64,000 bases of DNA, taken from the NCBI RefSeq assembly GCF_030384665.1, contig NC_083675.1, forward strand, positions 1,732,001-1,796,000, given 5' to 3'. The notes beneath the pieces are model-generated. The model did not search any database. It was not told the DNA's origin and was given only the letters and a program-made list of their open reading frames with translations. The stretch is from Lodderomyces elongisporus (taxonomy: Eukaryota; Ascomycota; Pichiomycetes; Serinales; Debaryomycetaceae). A program made the position numbers and the translations under genes. Positions 19,966-29,604 of this stretch are shown piece by piece; the first letter of the stretch is position 1; every line of letters starts with the position of its first letter.

Positions 19966-21846
19966 TGCCTGTATTCTCTGATCAGATTAACCCAGTAAAG
20001 AAGAAAAAATTTTTTGTTTTCTTTTTTAGTGGACAATAGACAATGACAATCAAAAGTATAGAGTAAGCTATAATTGAATCACCAATGAGTTGCTGTTGGG
20101 AAAGTAGTAGTTGTAAGCGTTGTTGTTTATGTTATTTTTGATGTTGTTGTTGTTATTGTTGTTGTTGTTTTGATGGTCTAGTACTTGTACAATGTTTACA
20201 CTATGAAGGATTTTTTTTTTTTAAAATTTTTTTTTTTAAAAAAAAAAAACAGGAAAAAAGCAGAATAATAAAAAAAAAAAGTTGGAATAAAAAAAATTTT
20301 TTTTTTGCGGTCTTTCTTTTTATATTTATATTTATATTTAAAATAAATTTTTTTTTCTTTTTTTTTTTTTTTTTTTTCTTTTTTTTTTTGCTTCTCTCCC
20401 TTTCCACATCTCCCTTGCCTGCTCCCACGGTTTTAATTTCGAGATCACTTTTTTGCACAAATGCACGCCCTAATCAAAAGGAGAAACGTCAACAAAACAA
20501 AGTGAGCGCATCATAATAACTCTCTCAACCTTTACGCTCTATTGAACACCTACTAATCTCTCTCCTCTCTTTGCCAGACTCTTTTTCTTTTTGTATTTGC
20601 CTTTTCCTTTCCCATCTCTTGGGTGTAAACAACTCTTCAAGTATCAAGATATATGAGATTAGTGGCTGCTGTTGTTGGGTTTCTACTAAGCTCTTGAATA
20701 TTAGCATATTTTTTTTTTAATTTTTTTTTTTAATCCAAGGTAATTCTTAGTGCAAATAAGGTGAAATACTAATGGTGGTTTGGCAAATTCAAGAATCACT
20801 TATCTCTAGTTTATCTTGTGCTTGTGTACTCTAACAAACGCTGAATCATAATTGCTTAATGATTTGGTTATAACGCTTCGTTCATTCGATTTTCCACTAT
20901 AAAAGTTTGTTCCATCTGCACTGAATTGAGATATGAAATGATTAGAACACCCGCCAATTTCTAGTGAATGTAGTTGCAATGACATATATACCTTGAAATT
21001 AATAGTGTCATCCTCCATCTTCTCCGTCTTTCCCATCTTCCCTCCCCAAAACGCTTCTTCTCCTTTTTGTGAAGAGCTTGTGCCAACTTTTGATTAGCAC
21101 CACCACTACCACTCTCTTATTCTTCAACTCTCTTGCATCGATTGAAAAGAATACACCATTAGCTCTACAAAAATACAAATCCTAAAAAAAAATATCTGGG
21201 AGTTTTTATCACAAACTACTAGGTAATCTTACAACCAATTGTTCTTTTTTTTTCCTTCTTTTCCATGAGAAGCTTCGGTCTAGTAAGTCTTAAAGAATGA
21301 TTGTCTGGCAACAAAGAAGAAGATATATCGAAACAAAGATAACTTTGGCAGCCAAAATTCCGTTCGGCATAAGAGAAAATAATAATAATAAAAAAAATAG
21401 AAATAAAAACTGAAATAAAAAGAAGAAATAAATATAAAAATTAAAATAAAAATAAAAATTAAAATAAAGTTGAAATTGTAAATAAAATTAAAAATGAAAA
21501 TTAAAAAATTAAAAATAAATTTTCAGAAAACACAAACCATTACAATGTCATAATTTTAGATTTTAAATTTTTTAATTCAATTTGCACATGTTTTTTCAGA
21601 AATTACTGGAGTAAGATTGTAAATCAGAATTCAGGCATGTGTGTATACTAAACACGCGCTTGTAATCCTTTGTTTGTATCCTTTTCAATACTTAAAGCTA
21701 TTGTTGTTCACCATTACTTCAAAGTTTTTTAAATAAGCGCTATTAATTTCAACTATAACTTGATTATAGCCTGGTTTGATCATAATCCAGACTTTCCAGC
21801 ATTCAAACCCTTTCTTTATCTTTCTTTCTTCATTGCTGATTAAATT
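19966..21846. other. 1.9-kb upstream region of AT-hook gene
   Basis: It lies between the AT-hook gene start and the PDX1 stop. It holds a TTG/GTT repeat patch (20095-20172), dense alternating A and T homopolymers (20208-20393), a short protein-like frame (20806-21036) and an AAATTAAAATAAA-type AT-rich tract (21380-21520). Confidence 0.55.
20806..21036 (-). CDS. possible small protein, 76 residues
   Basis: An ATG-started frame with balanced amino acid composition and no simple repeats, unlike other short frames in this gap. It begins MGKTEKMEDD and contains SLQLHSLEIGGCSNHF. I do not recognise it. It lies on the same strand as PDX1 and the AT-hook gene, about 840 bases upstream of the latter. 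It could be a real small gene, an upstream frame of a long AT-hook leader, or chance. Confidence 0.22.
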   Translation of the reverse strand: MGKTEKMEDDTINFKVYMSLQLHSLEIGGCSNHFISQFSADGTNFYSGKSNERSVITKSLSNYDSAFVRVHKHKIN

Positions 21847-23151
21847 CTAGCTTGTAATTTTCAACTTGTTTGCAGGAATCTGTGAAAGCAAAGAGTTTTC
21901 GAAAAATTCAACAAACTGTTTGGAATCTGGCAATTTCGCATCAAACTTGATTTTAAACAGCACACCAACATTTGATGGAGATCCAGTTTCCAAATACTGC
22001 ACTGGCTCAGATAATCCTAAAAGTTCATCAAATGCTGAGCTCGATACTCCTTTTGCAACACTTGAAGTATTTGCGTCATAAAATTTGAATTTCACATCGT
22101 AGACTTCAAACCTATTCTTTGTCACTGATGCTGAAATCAAGTCTTCAAATACATCGTATTTGTCATATATAGATGATGCAGTTGGCGAAGTAGCATATTG
22201 TGGGAACCTTTGAGCATAAGTATGTTGAATTGCGGATGCAATTGCACTTTCAAATGAATACTTAAACTTGGCTTTTGGCACGCCTTCTCCTAATATAGAA
22301 GTCAACTCAACAGAAAGGATATTACTTGGCTTTGGCTTTTCTGGTTTTGCAGAAGAAGACTTTGAAGATGCATCGGTCTCTGCTGCTGCGGTCTTTTCTG
22401 GCTTGGCAAGAACAATATTTGACAAGTCCAAGTGTTGTCTAGACTTGATAAATTTAGTAATGCTCTCAATACTTTCAGGTTGGATTTTACCAAGGTACAG
22501 TAAAACATCACCTTTAAGGATTCTACCATTTGGTCCCGATGCCTTGATTTTGGACAATGCCTCATCTTTTGTGATGTTGTTTTCATGCAAAAGCAATTCA
22601 ACTGCGGGTGAAAACTTTTGATTAGAGTTGGCAGCTTGGAGTACACTTGAACCAGAGGAAACGGTGTTTTCGCTTTTGTTTTCGCTTTTGCTTTTGCTTT
22701 TGCTGCTAGTATCATTCTTCAGTGATTTAGTCTCAGTGTCTTTACTTGCTGGCTTAGCACTTTCTTTTGGCTGCTCCTCATTTTTCAGCGGCTGCAGCTC
22801 TTCAATATTTGGTCTTTCTAATGCATTCAAGTCATCGTCCACCTCAGCGGTAATGGCAATGGCTTTTCCTACAGGAACATTTTTGGCACCTTCATTTTCG
22901 ATAATTTCCCACATCTTACCGTCGTCAGCGGCTTCAACGTCGATATTTGCCTTATCAGTCTCGACCTCCAATATGACGTCTCCTGCATTGAACGAGTCGC
23001 CCGGTTTCACCTTCCAAGCAATAATACCACCTTCAGTCATAGTTGGTGACATTGCAGGCATCTTGAACACTGATGCTGCATATTTGAAACTGGTGTTGTG
23101 AAATGTTCGTACATGAACAGAGTTCAACCTTCTTGCTACTGTTCTTAACAT
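21847..23151 (-). CDS. PDX1: pyruvate dehydrogenase complex protein X (E3-binding protein)
   Basis: 434 residues from the ATG at 23151. Frame upstream of it has no ATG. The N-terminus (MLRTVARRLNSVHVRTF) is a mitochondrial presequence. A lipoyl domain follows at about 28-105 with the lipoyl-lysine motif ETDKANID, then a Lys/Ser/Glu-rich linker and a peripheral subunit-binding domain at about 160-200 (FSPAVELLLHENNI, ASGPNGRILKGDV). The C-terminal part is short and lacks the acyltransferase HxxxDG motif, which separates it from E2/Lat1. Protein X anchors the E3 dihydrolipoamide dehydrogenase in the complex. A probable kinase of the same complex is encoded 7 kb to the left. It is divergent from the NRAMP gene. 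Confidence 0.9.
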   Translation of the reverse strand: MLRTVARRLNSVHVRTFHNTSFKYAASVFKMPAMSPTMTEGGIIAWKVKPGDSFNAGDVILEVETDKANIDVEAADDGKMWEIIENEGAKNVPVGKAIAITAEVDDDLNALERPNIEELQPLKNEEQPKESAKPASKDTETKSLKNDTSSKSKSKSENKSENTVSSGSSVLQAANSNQKFSPAVELLLHENNITKDEALSKIKASGPNGRILKGDVLLYLGKIQPESIESITKFIKSRQHLDLSNIVLAKPEKTAAAETDASSKSSSAKPEKPKPSNILSVELTSILGEGVPKAKFKYSFESAIASAIQHTYAQRFPQYATSPTASSIYDKYDVFEDLISASVTKNRFEVYDVKFKFYDANTSSVAKGVSSSAFDELLGLSEPVQYLETGSPSNVGVLFKIKFDAKLPDSKQFVEFFENSLLSQIPANKLKITS

Positions 23152-23430
23152 CTTGTTATAATCCAATTGGTGCAAAGGAAAAGAGGGTGCAATTGCTGTG
23201 GATGAGGAGGTTCAGAGTTGGTAAATTATTGAGAAGACAACGTTATGATGGACCGCACCAGGAAGAGGAGGAGAAGGAGGAGGAGGAGGAGTTTAAGTTC
23301 CGGTTCTATCGCTTCTAAATTTTTATGTCCTTACGCACTGTTTGAGGCAAGAGAGGAAAAAAGGCAAAACAAGCAAAAAAAAAAAAAAAAGAATCAACTA
23401 TTTAGAAGTCTGGCAAAGAGAAGTCCGATC

Positions 23431-23438
23431 TCACGTGA
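23431..23438. promoter_or_regulatory. TCACGTGA palindrome, Cbf1/bHLH-type site
   Basis: Perfect eight-base palindrome, 280 bases upstream of the PDX1 ATG. In yeasts TCACGTG is bound by Cbf1, and in Candida bHLH factors control respiratory, glycolytic and sulfur genes. Binding is inferred. Confidence 0.5.
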
Positions 23439-23500
23439 AACACATTGTCGTTAACTGCTCTCAATGTCGTAGAAGTAATATATGACACTGAAAAATAAAA

Positions 23501-23508
23501 TCACGTGA
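23501..23508. promoter_or_regulatory. TCACGTGA palindrome, second copy
   Basis: A second identical palindrome 70 bases from the first, about 350 bases from the PDX1 start and 940 from the transporter start. Two copies at this spacing favour function for PDX1. Confidence 0.5.
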
Positions 23509-24445
23509 TCAAACGCGAGGAAATGGATCAATGGGTTGGACCGGAGAAAATAGGAAAGAAAATCTTTTAAAGTAACAATACGAACTACCGGGTAAAAAAG
23601 GATAACCTTAGTAGATAGCATATTAAACATATATATATATATTTACACAAATAAATAAAATTTGAAGAAGAAAGGGCGGGTGTGTGAATGAATACAAAAT
23701 AAGTAGAACAATAGAACAAGGCTGTTGTGTTTTTTCCGAAAATTTTTTATTCAATTTTATTTTATTTTTTTATTTTTTTTTCGTTTTACCCCAAATTCAT
23801 ATTCAGTTCACTATTTTTTTTTACAAAGAGCAATCTCGATTTTTCCTTTTTTTTTTTTTTTTGTTTTCCTTATTACATTGATACAACCACCAAGGCATTT
23901 ACATTTTCACCAATAGATATACTTATATCCATCTATATAACTCAAAACAGATCAAATCTGTTTCTGCTTACTTCTTTCCTAGGCAAAAAGTCATCAATAA
24001 GTAGAGCGACGTCGCTTGCAAAGAACAACTTTACTATTCTTCTCACCTCCACCACCCTATCCTGCAATATTCGCATACTTTACAAAGACACGCTATCTCT
24101 TTGGGAAAAAAGCAAAAAAATAAAAAAATAATAAAAAAAAGATATACTACAAAGGATCTTTTAAACGTTGTGATATTATTTTTTTTTTTCGCAAAATCAT
24201 CAGTTCAAGGCGTTACCGGCACAATTAAACACACATATAAACATATATAAAGACTAACATAGTTGGCTCTTCAATCTTTACTTATACTCAATACTGCATT
24301 CTGACCGTACCTTAGCATTCAACTTACTTTTAGTCGAAAGTCATTATCAATAGAAAAAAGGAAAGAAAAACAAAATTTGTGAAGAATAGACAACAAAGAA
24401 AAGGCATTACAAGTTCATAAAAAGTATAAAGATACTACACCAACA

Positions 24446-26704
24446 ATGTCGCTACTATCCACTCTTCTCAAAACATGCAACATCCGAGGGTTACTACCGA
24501 AGATCAAAAAATACTCCAAATTCATAGGACCTGGATTGATGGTTAGTGTTGCGTTTCTAGATCCCGGTAATTATTCTACTGCTGTGTCAGCTGGTAATGC
24601 TTATAAATACAACTTGTTATTCTCGATATTATTGTCCAACTGTCTAGCAATATTCTTGCAGTCGTTAGCGGCAAAGTTGGGAGCCGTTACAGGGCTAGAC
24701 TTGGCAGCTAATTGCAAAGAGCACTTTTCATTCAAACTAAATGTCGTTTTGTACATCATGACAGAAATTGCCATTATCGCTACCGATTTAGCCGAGGTTG
24801 TCGGTACAGCTATTGCTTTGAACATATTGTTCAATATCCCGTTGTTTTTAGGTGTAATCATCACCGTCATTGATGTCTTGATCGTTTTAGCAGCATACCG
24901 ACCAAAGGGCCCGCTCTTGTTCATCCGTGTATTTGAAGCATTCGTTTCGGTATTGGTTGCTGCGACTGTGGTGTGTTTTGGTATAGAATTGTACCAAGTT
25001 GGCCATGACGAGTCAATCAACCTCTCTGTTGTTGAAGTTTTCAAGGGCTTCTTGCCGAATGAAGATGTTGTCGATATGTCTGAGAGAGAAGGCGGTAATG
25101 GATTATTCTTGAGTTTAGCAATTTTGGGTGCCACAGTGATGCCGCATTCCCTTTACTTGGGCTCTGGTTTAGTGCAGGCAAGATTGAAAGATTTCGATAT
25201 CAAGCACGGCTATTATATTCCTTGGAACTCTAAGCTGCGAAATTCAGGGGCATCTCTACACAGTGATTTTACCATTGCAGATACAGAGACAGATGTCGAG
25301 ACAGAGAATGGGGCAGAGAATGATAATAATCTTCATATAGAGTCTAATGATGACGTTACTCCTGTGATCACTCCTATTGAACCAATTAGACCCCACCAGG
25401 CTACCTTTGAAAGAGCCGATGAGACAACTTTACAAGTGGATGAGGACGAGGACGAGGACGATGAAGAGGAGAATGATCACTATAGGCCATCGATCCATGC
25501 TATCAAAAGCACTTTGACTTATACAATTACTGAATTGGTTATTTCTCTTTTCACCGTCGCATTATTTGTCAACTCGGCTATATTGATAGTTGCAGGCGCC
25601 ACATTAAGAAGCTCGAAGAATTCTCTGCGCGATGACCATGACAATGACCACAACAAAGGCTACGATACTGACGACTCCGACGATGAAGATTACGAGAATG
25701 CCGATTTGTTTACAATTTACCACTTGTTATCCAAACACTTGTCGCCCACAGCAGGTTTTGTTTTTGCACTCGCTTTATTATGTTCGGGACAAAGTGCTGG
25801 AGTTGTTTGCACTTTAGCAGGTCAAATGGTATCTGAAGGATTCTTGTCGTGGAGTTTGCCTCCGGTAACTAGAAGATTGATTACACGTGGATTAGCAATT
25901 GCGCCGTGTTTGCTTGTTGTCCTTTTCGCTGGCAGAGAAGGCTTGGCAAAGACATTGAATGCAAGTCAAGTTGTTTTATCGTTGCTATTACCCATTGTAA
26001 GTGCACCATTAATATGGTTTACTTGTGACAAAAGGACTATGAGAGTACCGATTTTCGAAAGGGATGGCGATGAGGAAGTTGACGTTCTTTATAATGCCGG
26101 TGAAGATTATGAACATTGTGGTGTATCCTATCCTTCTTCTTCATTATCATCATCATCGTTGTTTTCGTCGTCATCGTCATCGCCCGCATCTGCATCTGCA
26201 ACGGCAACGGCAATGGCACCATCGTCTTCATTACCATCTTCGCAGAAGGCGCCAAAAAGGTTTGCAAGCACGCAACCAGCAATTCGTCTACAAGATTTGC
26301 GCAATTCACACCCATGTGCTGGATGGGAAGAGGACGACGATGAAGACGAAAATTTGAATCACCCACAATCACATGGCAAATATGACGAAGAAAGTCGACG
26401 TCTTATTGCAAGCACAAAGTCCGCACAAAACCCATATTTAAACACTGCAAGTACTATTAAGTCAAGATCAAACTCAGTTAGTCAAGCAACTGCAGACTTA
26501 TCTGACTCTAGTATATCCAAAAAGTCTCCGCATGTACAATCTACTGCTGCTAAACAAGTGCAATTTGATGAAGGGATTTTGCGGGTCAAGGGCTTCAAGG
26601 ATTTTAGCAATGGTGCTTTTACATCTGTTTTAGCAATACTTATATGGGCATTCATAACATTGCTAAACTTGTATTTGGTGGTAAATATGTTTTTAGAGGC
26701 ATAA
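24446..26704 (+). CDS. NRAMP divalent metal transporter (Smf family)
   Basis: 752 residues, clearly longer than yeast Smf proteins (about 470-575). The core is canonical: FIGPGLMVSVAFLDPGNYST with the metal-ligand Asp and Asn of DPGN, IAIIATDLAEVVGTAIAL, and GATVMPHSLYLGS with the metal-ligand Met. Later helices include LLCSGQSAGVVCTLAGQMV and a terminal helix near 728-748. These carriers move Mn2+/Fe2+ with protons. The early core looks closest to the vacuolar Smf3 type, but I do not assign the paralogue. The extra length is in three acidic or Ser-rich loop inserts: about 270-350, 393-418 and 545-705. The ATG lies in an A-rich context after a long leader. Confidence 0.88.
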   Translation: MSLLSTLLKTCNIRGLLPKIKKYSKFIGPGLMVSVAFLDPGNYSTAVSAGNAYKYNLLFSILLSNCLAIFLQSLAAKLGAVTGLDLAANCKEHFSFKLNVVLYIMTEIAIIATDLAEVVGTAIALNILFNIPLFLGVIITVIDVLIVLAAYRPKGPLLFIRVFEAFVSVLVAATVVCFGIELYQVGHDESINLSVVEVFKGFLPNEDVVDMSEREGGNGLFLSLAILGATVMPHSLYLGSGLVQARLKDFDIKHGYYIPWNSKLRNSGASLHSDFTIADTETDVETENGAENDNNLHIESNDDVTPVITPIEPIRPHQATFERADETTLQVDEDEDEDDEEENDHYRPSIHAIKSTLTYTITELVISLFTVALFVNSAILIVAGATLRSSKNSLRDDHDNDHNKGYDTDDSDDEDYENADLFTIYHLLSKHLSPTAGFVFALALLCSGQSAGVVCTLAGQMVSEGFLSWSLPPVTRRLITRGLAIAPCLLVVLFAGREGLAKTLNASQVVLSLLLPIVSAPLIWFTCDKRTMRVPIFERDGDEEVDVLYNAGEDYEHCGVSYPSSSLSSSSLFSSSSSSPASASATATAMAPSSSLPSSQKAPKRFASTQPAIRLQDLRNSHPCAGWEEDDDEDENLNHPQSHGKYDEESRRLIASTKSAQNPYLNTASTIKSRSNSVSQATADLSDSSISKKSPHVQSTAAKQVQFDEGILRVKGFKDFSNGAFTSVLAILIWAFITLLNLYLVVNMFLEA

Positions 26705-26814
26705 ATGAATTAAAATAGATAATATTGCATAAACTAGATCAGCTTTGTTTTTTTTTTTTTTTCCTTTCTTACTTACCAAGCTTGGTTACTAAAATTGTTC
26801 TGTAAAGTTCACTA

Positions 26815-28380
26815 TTAAAGAGAGTATCTAAAACCCGGGTTTTCAAAATCAGTCATGCCCTTAAATCCAGCAAGTATAGCTTCTTGTTTTCTATCTTCTT
26901 CGCTAACCCCAACTTGTGCAGCTCTTTTCCATTTATTTCTACGTATCATAACAAGCGCCATTAATATCGCCAAGACCATGATTCCGCAGTATGAGGTTAA
27001 TAACCCAATTATACCGGATCTGTACCTTGGTGCTTGCTCGGCGATAAAGATATTGGCGCCAATGATATTTCCTGCGGCATAAAGTGTGAACCAAAAGCCG
27101 TTTGCAATGGTTCTTTTCGTACTTCCCGAAACATTTGCATTAAGCAAGATCCAGGACATGATAAATGGTCCGCCAATGATAAATTGCAACCAAGCACAGC
27201 CAACAAGTGACCACTTATTAGACAAAGGGATGACATGCAAGCCAATTAAACCGCCAAGTGGTGCAATGCAAAATACAAACAATACAATACATCTAGTATT
27301 CTTTATTGCAAATGCAACAATTCCACCAAGAACAACCATGACGAGCTCAATTGCACCTGTAGGCAATTGTAATGCTGTGGCTTGCAAGCCCGAAAACCCA
27401 AAACCTTTAATCAATGCCGAGGCGAAATTCGACGAACCTCCATTAATGACACCACATCCAAGTCCAACAAGTGCCAACATCCACACCACAGAGTCCTGCA
27501 ATGCCTCCCATACTTGGTACTTTTTGAAATGGTGGTCCTTCATACCTTGATTGTTTTTTGCAATGTGATTGACCAATACGGCTTTTTCTTCTTCATTGAG
27601 AAACTTGGCTCTCTCAGGCGAATCTGGACAGAGCCAAAGAAACATGCCAGACCAAACAAGGTTTAACAATCCAATCACCAAAAAGATCAATTTCCAAGGC
27701 TTGATACTTGCATTCGTAGCATGGCCCAATCCAAATCCAAGTAATGCACCAACCATTGTGGCAACACCATTGAATGATAAGAATATACACATTCTAATCG
27801 GTTGTTGCTTTATAGTGTAAAATGAGCCACATATGGCCATGCACGAGGGACTGATGCTCGCTTCAAACATTCCCAATATAAATCTGATTACCAATGCACC
27901 ACCATAGTTTTTCAATCCAACGTGGCCTACCAAGATAATAGCCCAAGAGAAAAGCATAAATCCCGTATATTTGGCAACTGGAACTCTTTGCACAATGTAA
28001 TTACCAGGCATGGCCCAGAACAAGTAACCAAAATTAAAGATTGCTGCGACCCACGAGTATCTTTGTCCAACAAGGTTCAAATCCTCTTTTAGGCTGTACG
28101 CGGCAGCATAATTAAGTGACAATTTGTCCAAAAACTGCAAAGTGTATGTGATACAAAGTATGGGTATGATTCTGCGATCAATTTTTTTCAAAACGTGAGA
28201 GTACTTTTTGCTCTCTTCTTCTTCATCTGAGTAAATTTCCTGGGCTTTTTCGTATAATTCGTAACCTATGGCATTAGTGTCATGGCTATTGATAGTCTGG
28301 AGCTTTTCTCCTGTGACAGAGACGTTAACCTCTGGCTCCTTTTCCATGGTGTTACTAGTTATAGTAGATGGAGTTTGCAT
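26815..28380 (-). CDS. Dal5-like anion:cation symporter (MFS permease)
   Basis: 521 residues with about 12 hydrophobic segments. The allantoate/nicotinate permease family signature is visible: KIDRRIIPILCITYTLQFLDKLSLNYA in the first helix region, GYLFWAMPGNYIVQR in the loop between helices 2 and 3, RFILGMFEASISPS, and PDSPERAKFLNEEEK in the central loop. The family imports organic anions such as allantoate, ureidosuccinate, nicotinate, pantothenate or dipeptides; the substrate cannot be read from sequence. A cytosolic acidic tail of about 65 residues precedes helix 1. It converges tightly with the NRAMP gene (110 bases). GATAAG motifs lie upstream. Confidence 0.85.
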   Translation of the reverse strand: MQTPSTITSNTMEKEPEVNVSVTGEKLQTINSHDTNAIGYELYEKAQEIYSDEEEESKKYSHVLKKIDRRIIPILCITYTLQFLDKLSLNYAAAYSLKEDLNLVGQRYSWVAAIFNFGYLFWAMPGNYIVQRVPVAKYTGFMLFSWAIILVGHVGLKNYGGALVIRFILGMFEASISPSCMAICGSFYTIKQQPIRMCIFLSFNGVATMVGALLGFGLGHATNASIKPWKLIFLVIGLLNLVWSGMFLWLCPDSPERAKFLNEEEKAVLVNHIAKNNQGMKDHHFKKYQVWEALQDSVVWMLALVGLGCGVINGGSSNFASALIKGFGFSGLQATALQLPTGAIELVMVVLGGIVAFAIKNTRCIVLFVFCIAPLGGLIGLHVIPLSNKWSLVGCAWLQFIIGGPFIMSWILLNANVSGSTKRTIANGFWFTLYAAGNIIGANIFIAEQAPRYRSGIIGLLTSYCGIMVLAILMALVMIRRNKWKRAAQVGVSEEDRKQEAILAGFKGMTDFENPGFRYSL

Positions 28381-29015
28381 TGTACTTGAAATGATGATGA
28401 TAATGATGGTGATGAAGAAAAAAGGAAAAAAAAGGAATCACCTTTGGGATAATTTGTAACTATTTAAAGTCCAAATCCATTTCCGAGTTTAGAATTAGAA
28501 TACAGATTCTTTTGCTTTTATACTATATATATATATATGTGTGTGTGTGTGTTTGTGTGTTTTTTCTAATACTGTTTCCTTTTGCTTAATTTGCTCTCAA
28601 AGGAGCATCAGATAACGATACGAAGATTGTAATTAGGAGTGACAAACGGTGTAAACAAAAAAAAAGTGATAGCGGTAAATAGTGGTCGTGGTGGAGGATG
28701 AGGAGGAGGAGGAGGTGGGTGTGGTTCTTTTGAAAGTAATAGTAGAGAGTTCTCCACTATTAAGCACTGATGAATGAGAGCGGGTAGAAAGGCCCGCACT
28801 TGGCGCCGTACGTCTTTATCTAGTCATGATCATATGTGTTAATAGATATGAAATGTAGATAGTTATTGGAACTGATTAGTGACTATCTTATTGTTTATTC
28901 AACTTCCTTGTTGAAATGACTGCCGCCAAAAAAGGTAAAAGGCAACAAAAGGAAAAAGGAAAAAAAAAAGAAAAAAAAAGAAAAATGTACAGAAATGTAG
29001 GTTGGCGGAATTTGT

Positions 29016-29026
29016 GATAAGATAAG
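29016..29026 (+). promoter_or_regulatory. tandem GATAAG, GATA-factor site pair
   Basis: GATAAGATAAG, about 640 bases upstream of the Dal5-like ATG. Paired GATAAG is the classic binding site of the nitrogen-regulating GATA factors (Gln3/Gat1) that control DAL5-type genes. It fits the neighbour, but function is inferred. Confidence 0.45.
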
Positions 29027-29346
29027 CGGGGGGAGGGGGAATGTCAAGCAACTTTTGACAGTAATAATAATAGTAATAAAAAAATTAATAATATTAAACA
29101 GAGAAAAAAATAAAAAAATAAATAAAAAAAATAAAAAAAAGATAAAAAGGAAACCAATTCCGCTTCGACCTGGCCAAAGGGGAGAAATTATCCCATGCCT
29201 TTTGCTGAATTTCTGGCTCGTAAATTTTCTATGTCCTTCAGTCTTCCTTCCGCAAATAAATGCTGGAGTATATAGCACGCATCATCTGTGGTATGAACCA
29301 ATACGTTGCAATTCATAAGCAAGTATCAGTATACGATTGCAAATAT

Positions 29347-29454
29347 CTGTCTCTACACCTGTCTCTACACCTGTCTCTACACCTGTCTCTACACCTGTCT
29401 CTACACCTGTCTCTACACCTGTCTCTACACCTGTCTCTACACTTGTCTCTACAC
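29347..29454. repeat. 12-bp minisatellite, nine copies
   Basis: Nine head-to-tail copies of CTGTCTCTACAC. Eight are identical and the last begins with T. It is intergenic, about 150 bases past the GND1 stop. Confidence 0.95.
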
Positions 29455-29604
29455 GCGGTAAAGGCTAAAATAGAGGAATACAAAAAAAATCTAAAACTCA
29501 AACCAAATATTTCATTTCTTTTTTTTTTTGTTTAATTATATAGGATTCAAATAACTAAATCAAAAAAAAATTTTCTAAAAAAATAAAATAAAATTTTACA
29601 GATT

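Larger units (their letters stand above)
23152..24445. other. divergent promoter region, PDX1 / NRAMP gene
   Basis: A 1.3-kb head-to-head region. It carries GGA/GAG-rich DNA near 23260-23295, two perfect TCACGTGA palindromes (23431 and 23501), TATATA repeats near 23627-23642, T-runs (23740-23865), and a long A-rich leader before the ATG at 24446. No gene is supported. Confidence 0.6.
28381..29604. other. upstream region of the Dal5-like gene
   Basis: 1.2 kb between the Dal5-like start and the GND1 stop. It contains GAT/ATG repeats near 28390-28410, a TA then TG dinucleotide tract (28523-28560), a tandem GATAAG pair, purine-rich runs (28930-28985), AAATAAAA tracts (29075-29145) and a 12-bp minisatellite. 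No gene is supported. Confidence 0.6.

Noticed and set aside
28066..28078. GGTTCAAATCC, a tRNA B-box-like word
   Set aside because: It lies inside the coding sequence of the Dal5-like permease, and no cloverleaf can be built around it.
29347..29454. CRISPR-like regular repeat
   Set aside because: The units are directly adjacent, with no unique spacers, in a eukaryotic genome. It is a minisatellite.
29260..29535. 91-codon frame with SLHL repeats
   Set aside because: The repeat simply follows the 12-bp minisatellite, and the rest has no protein character.
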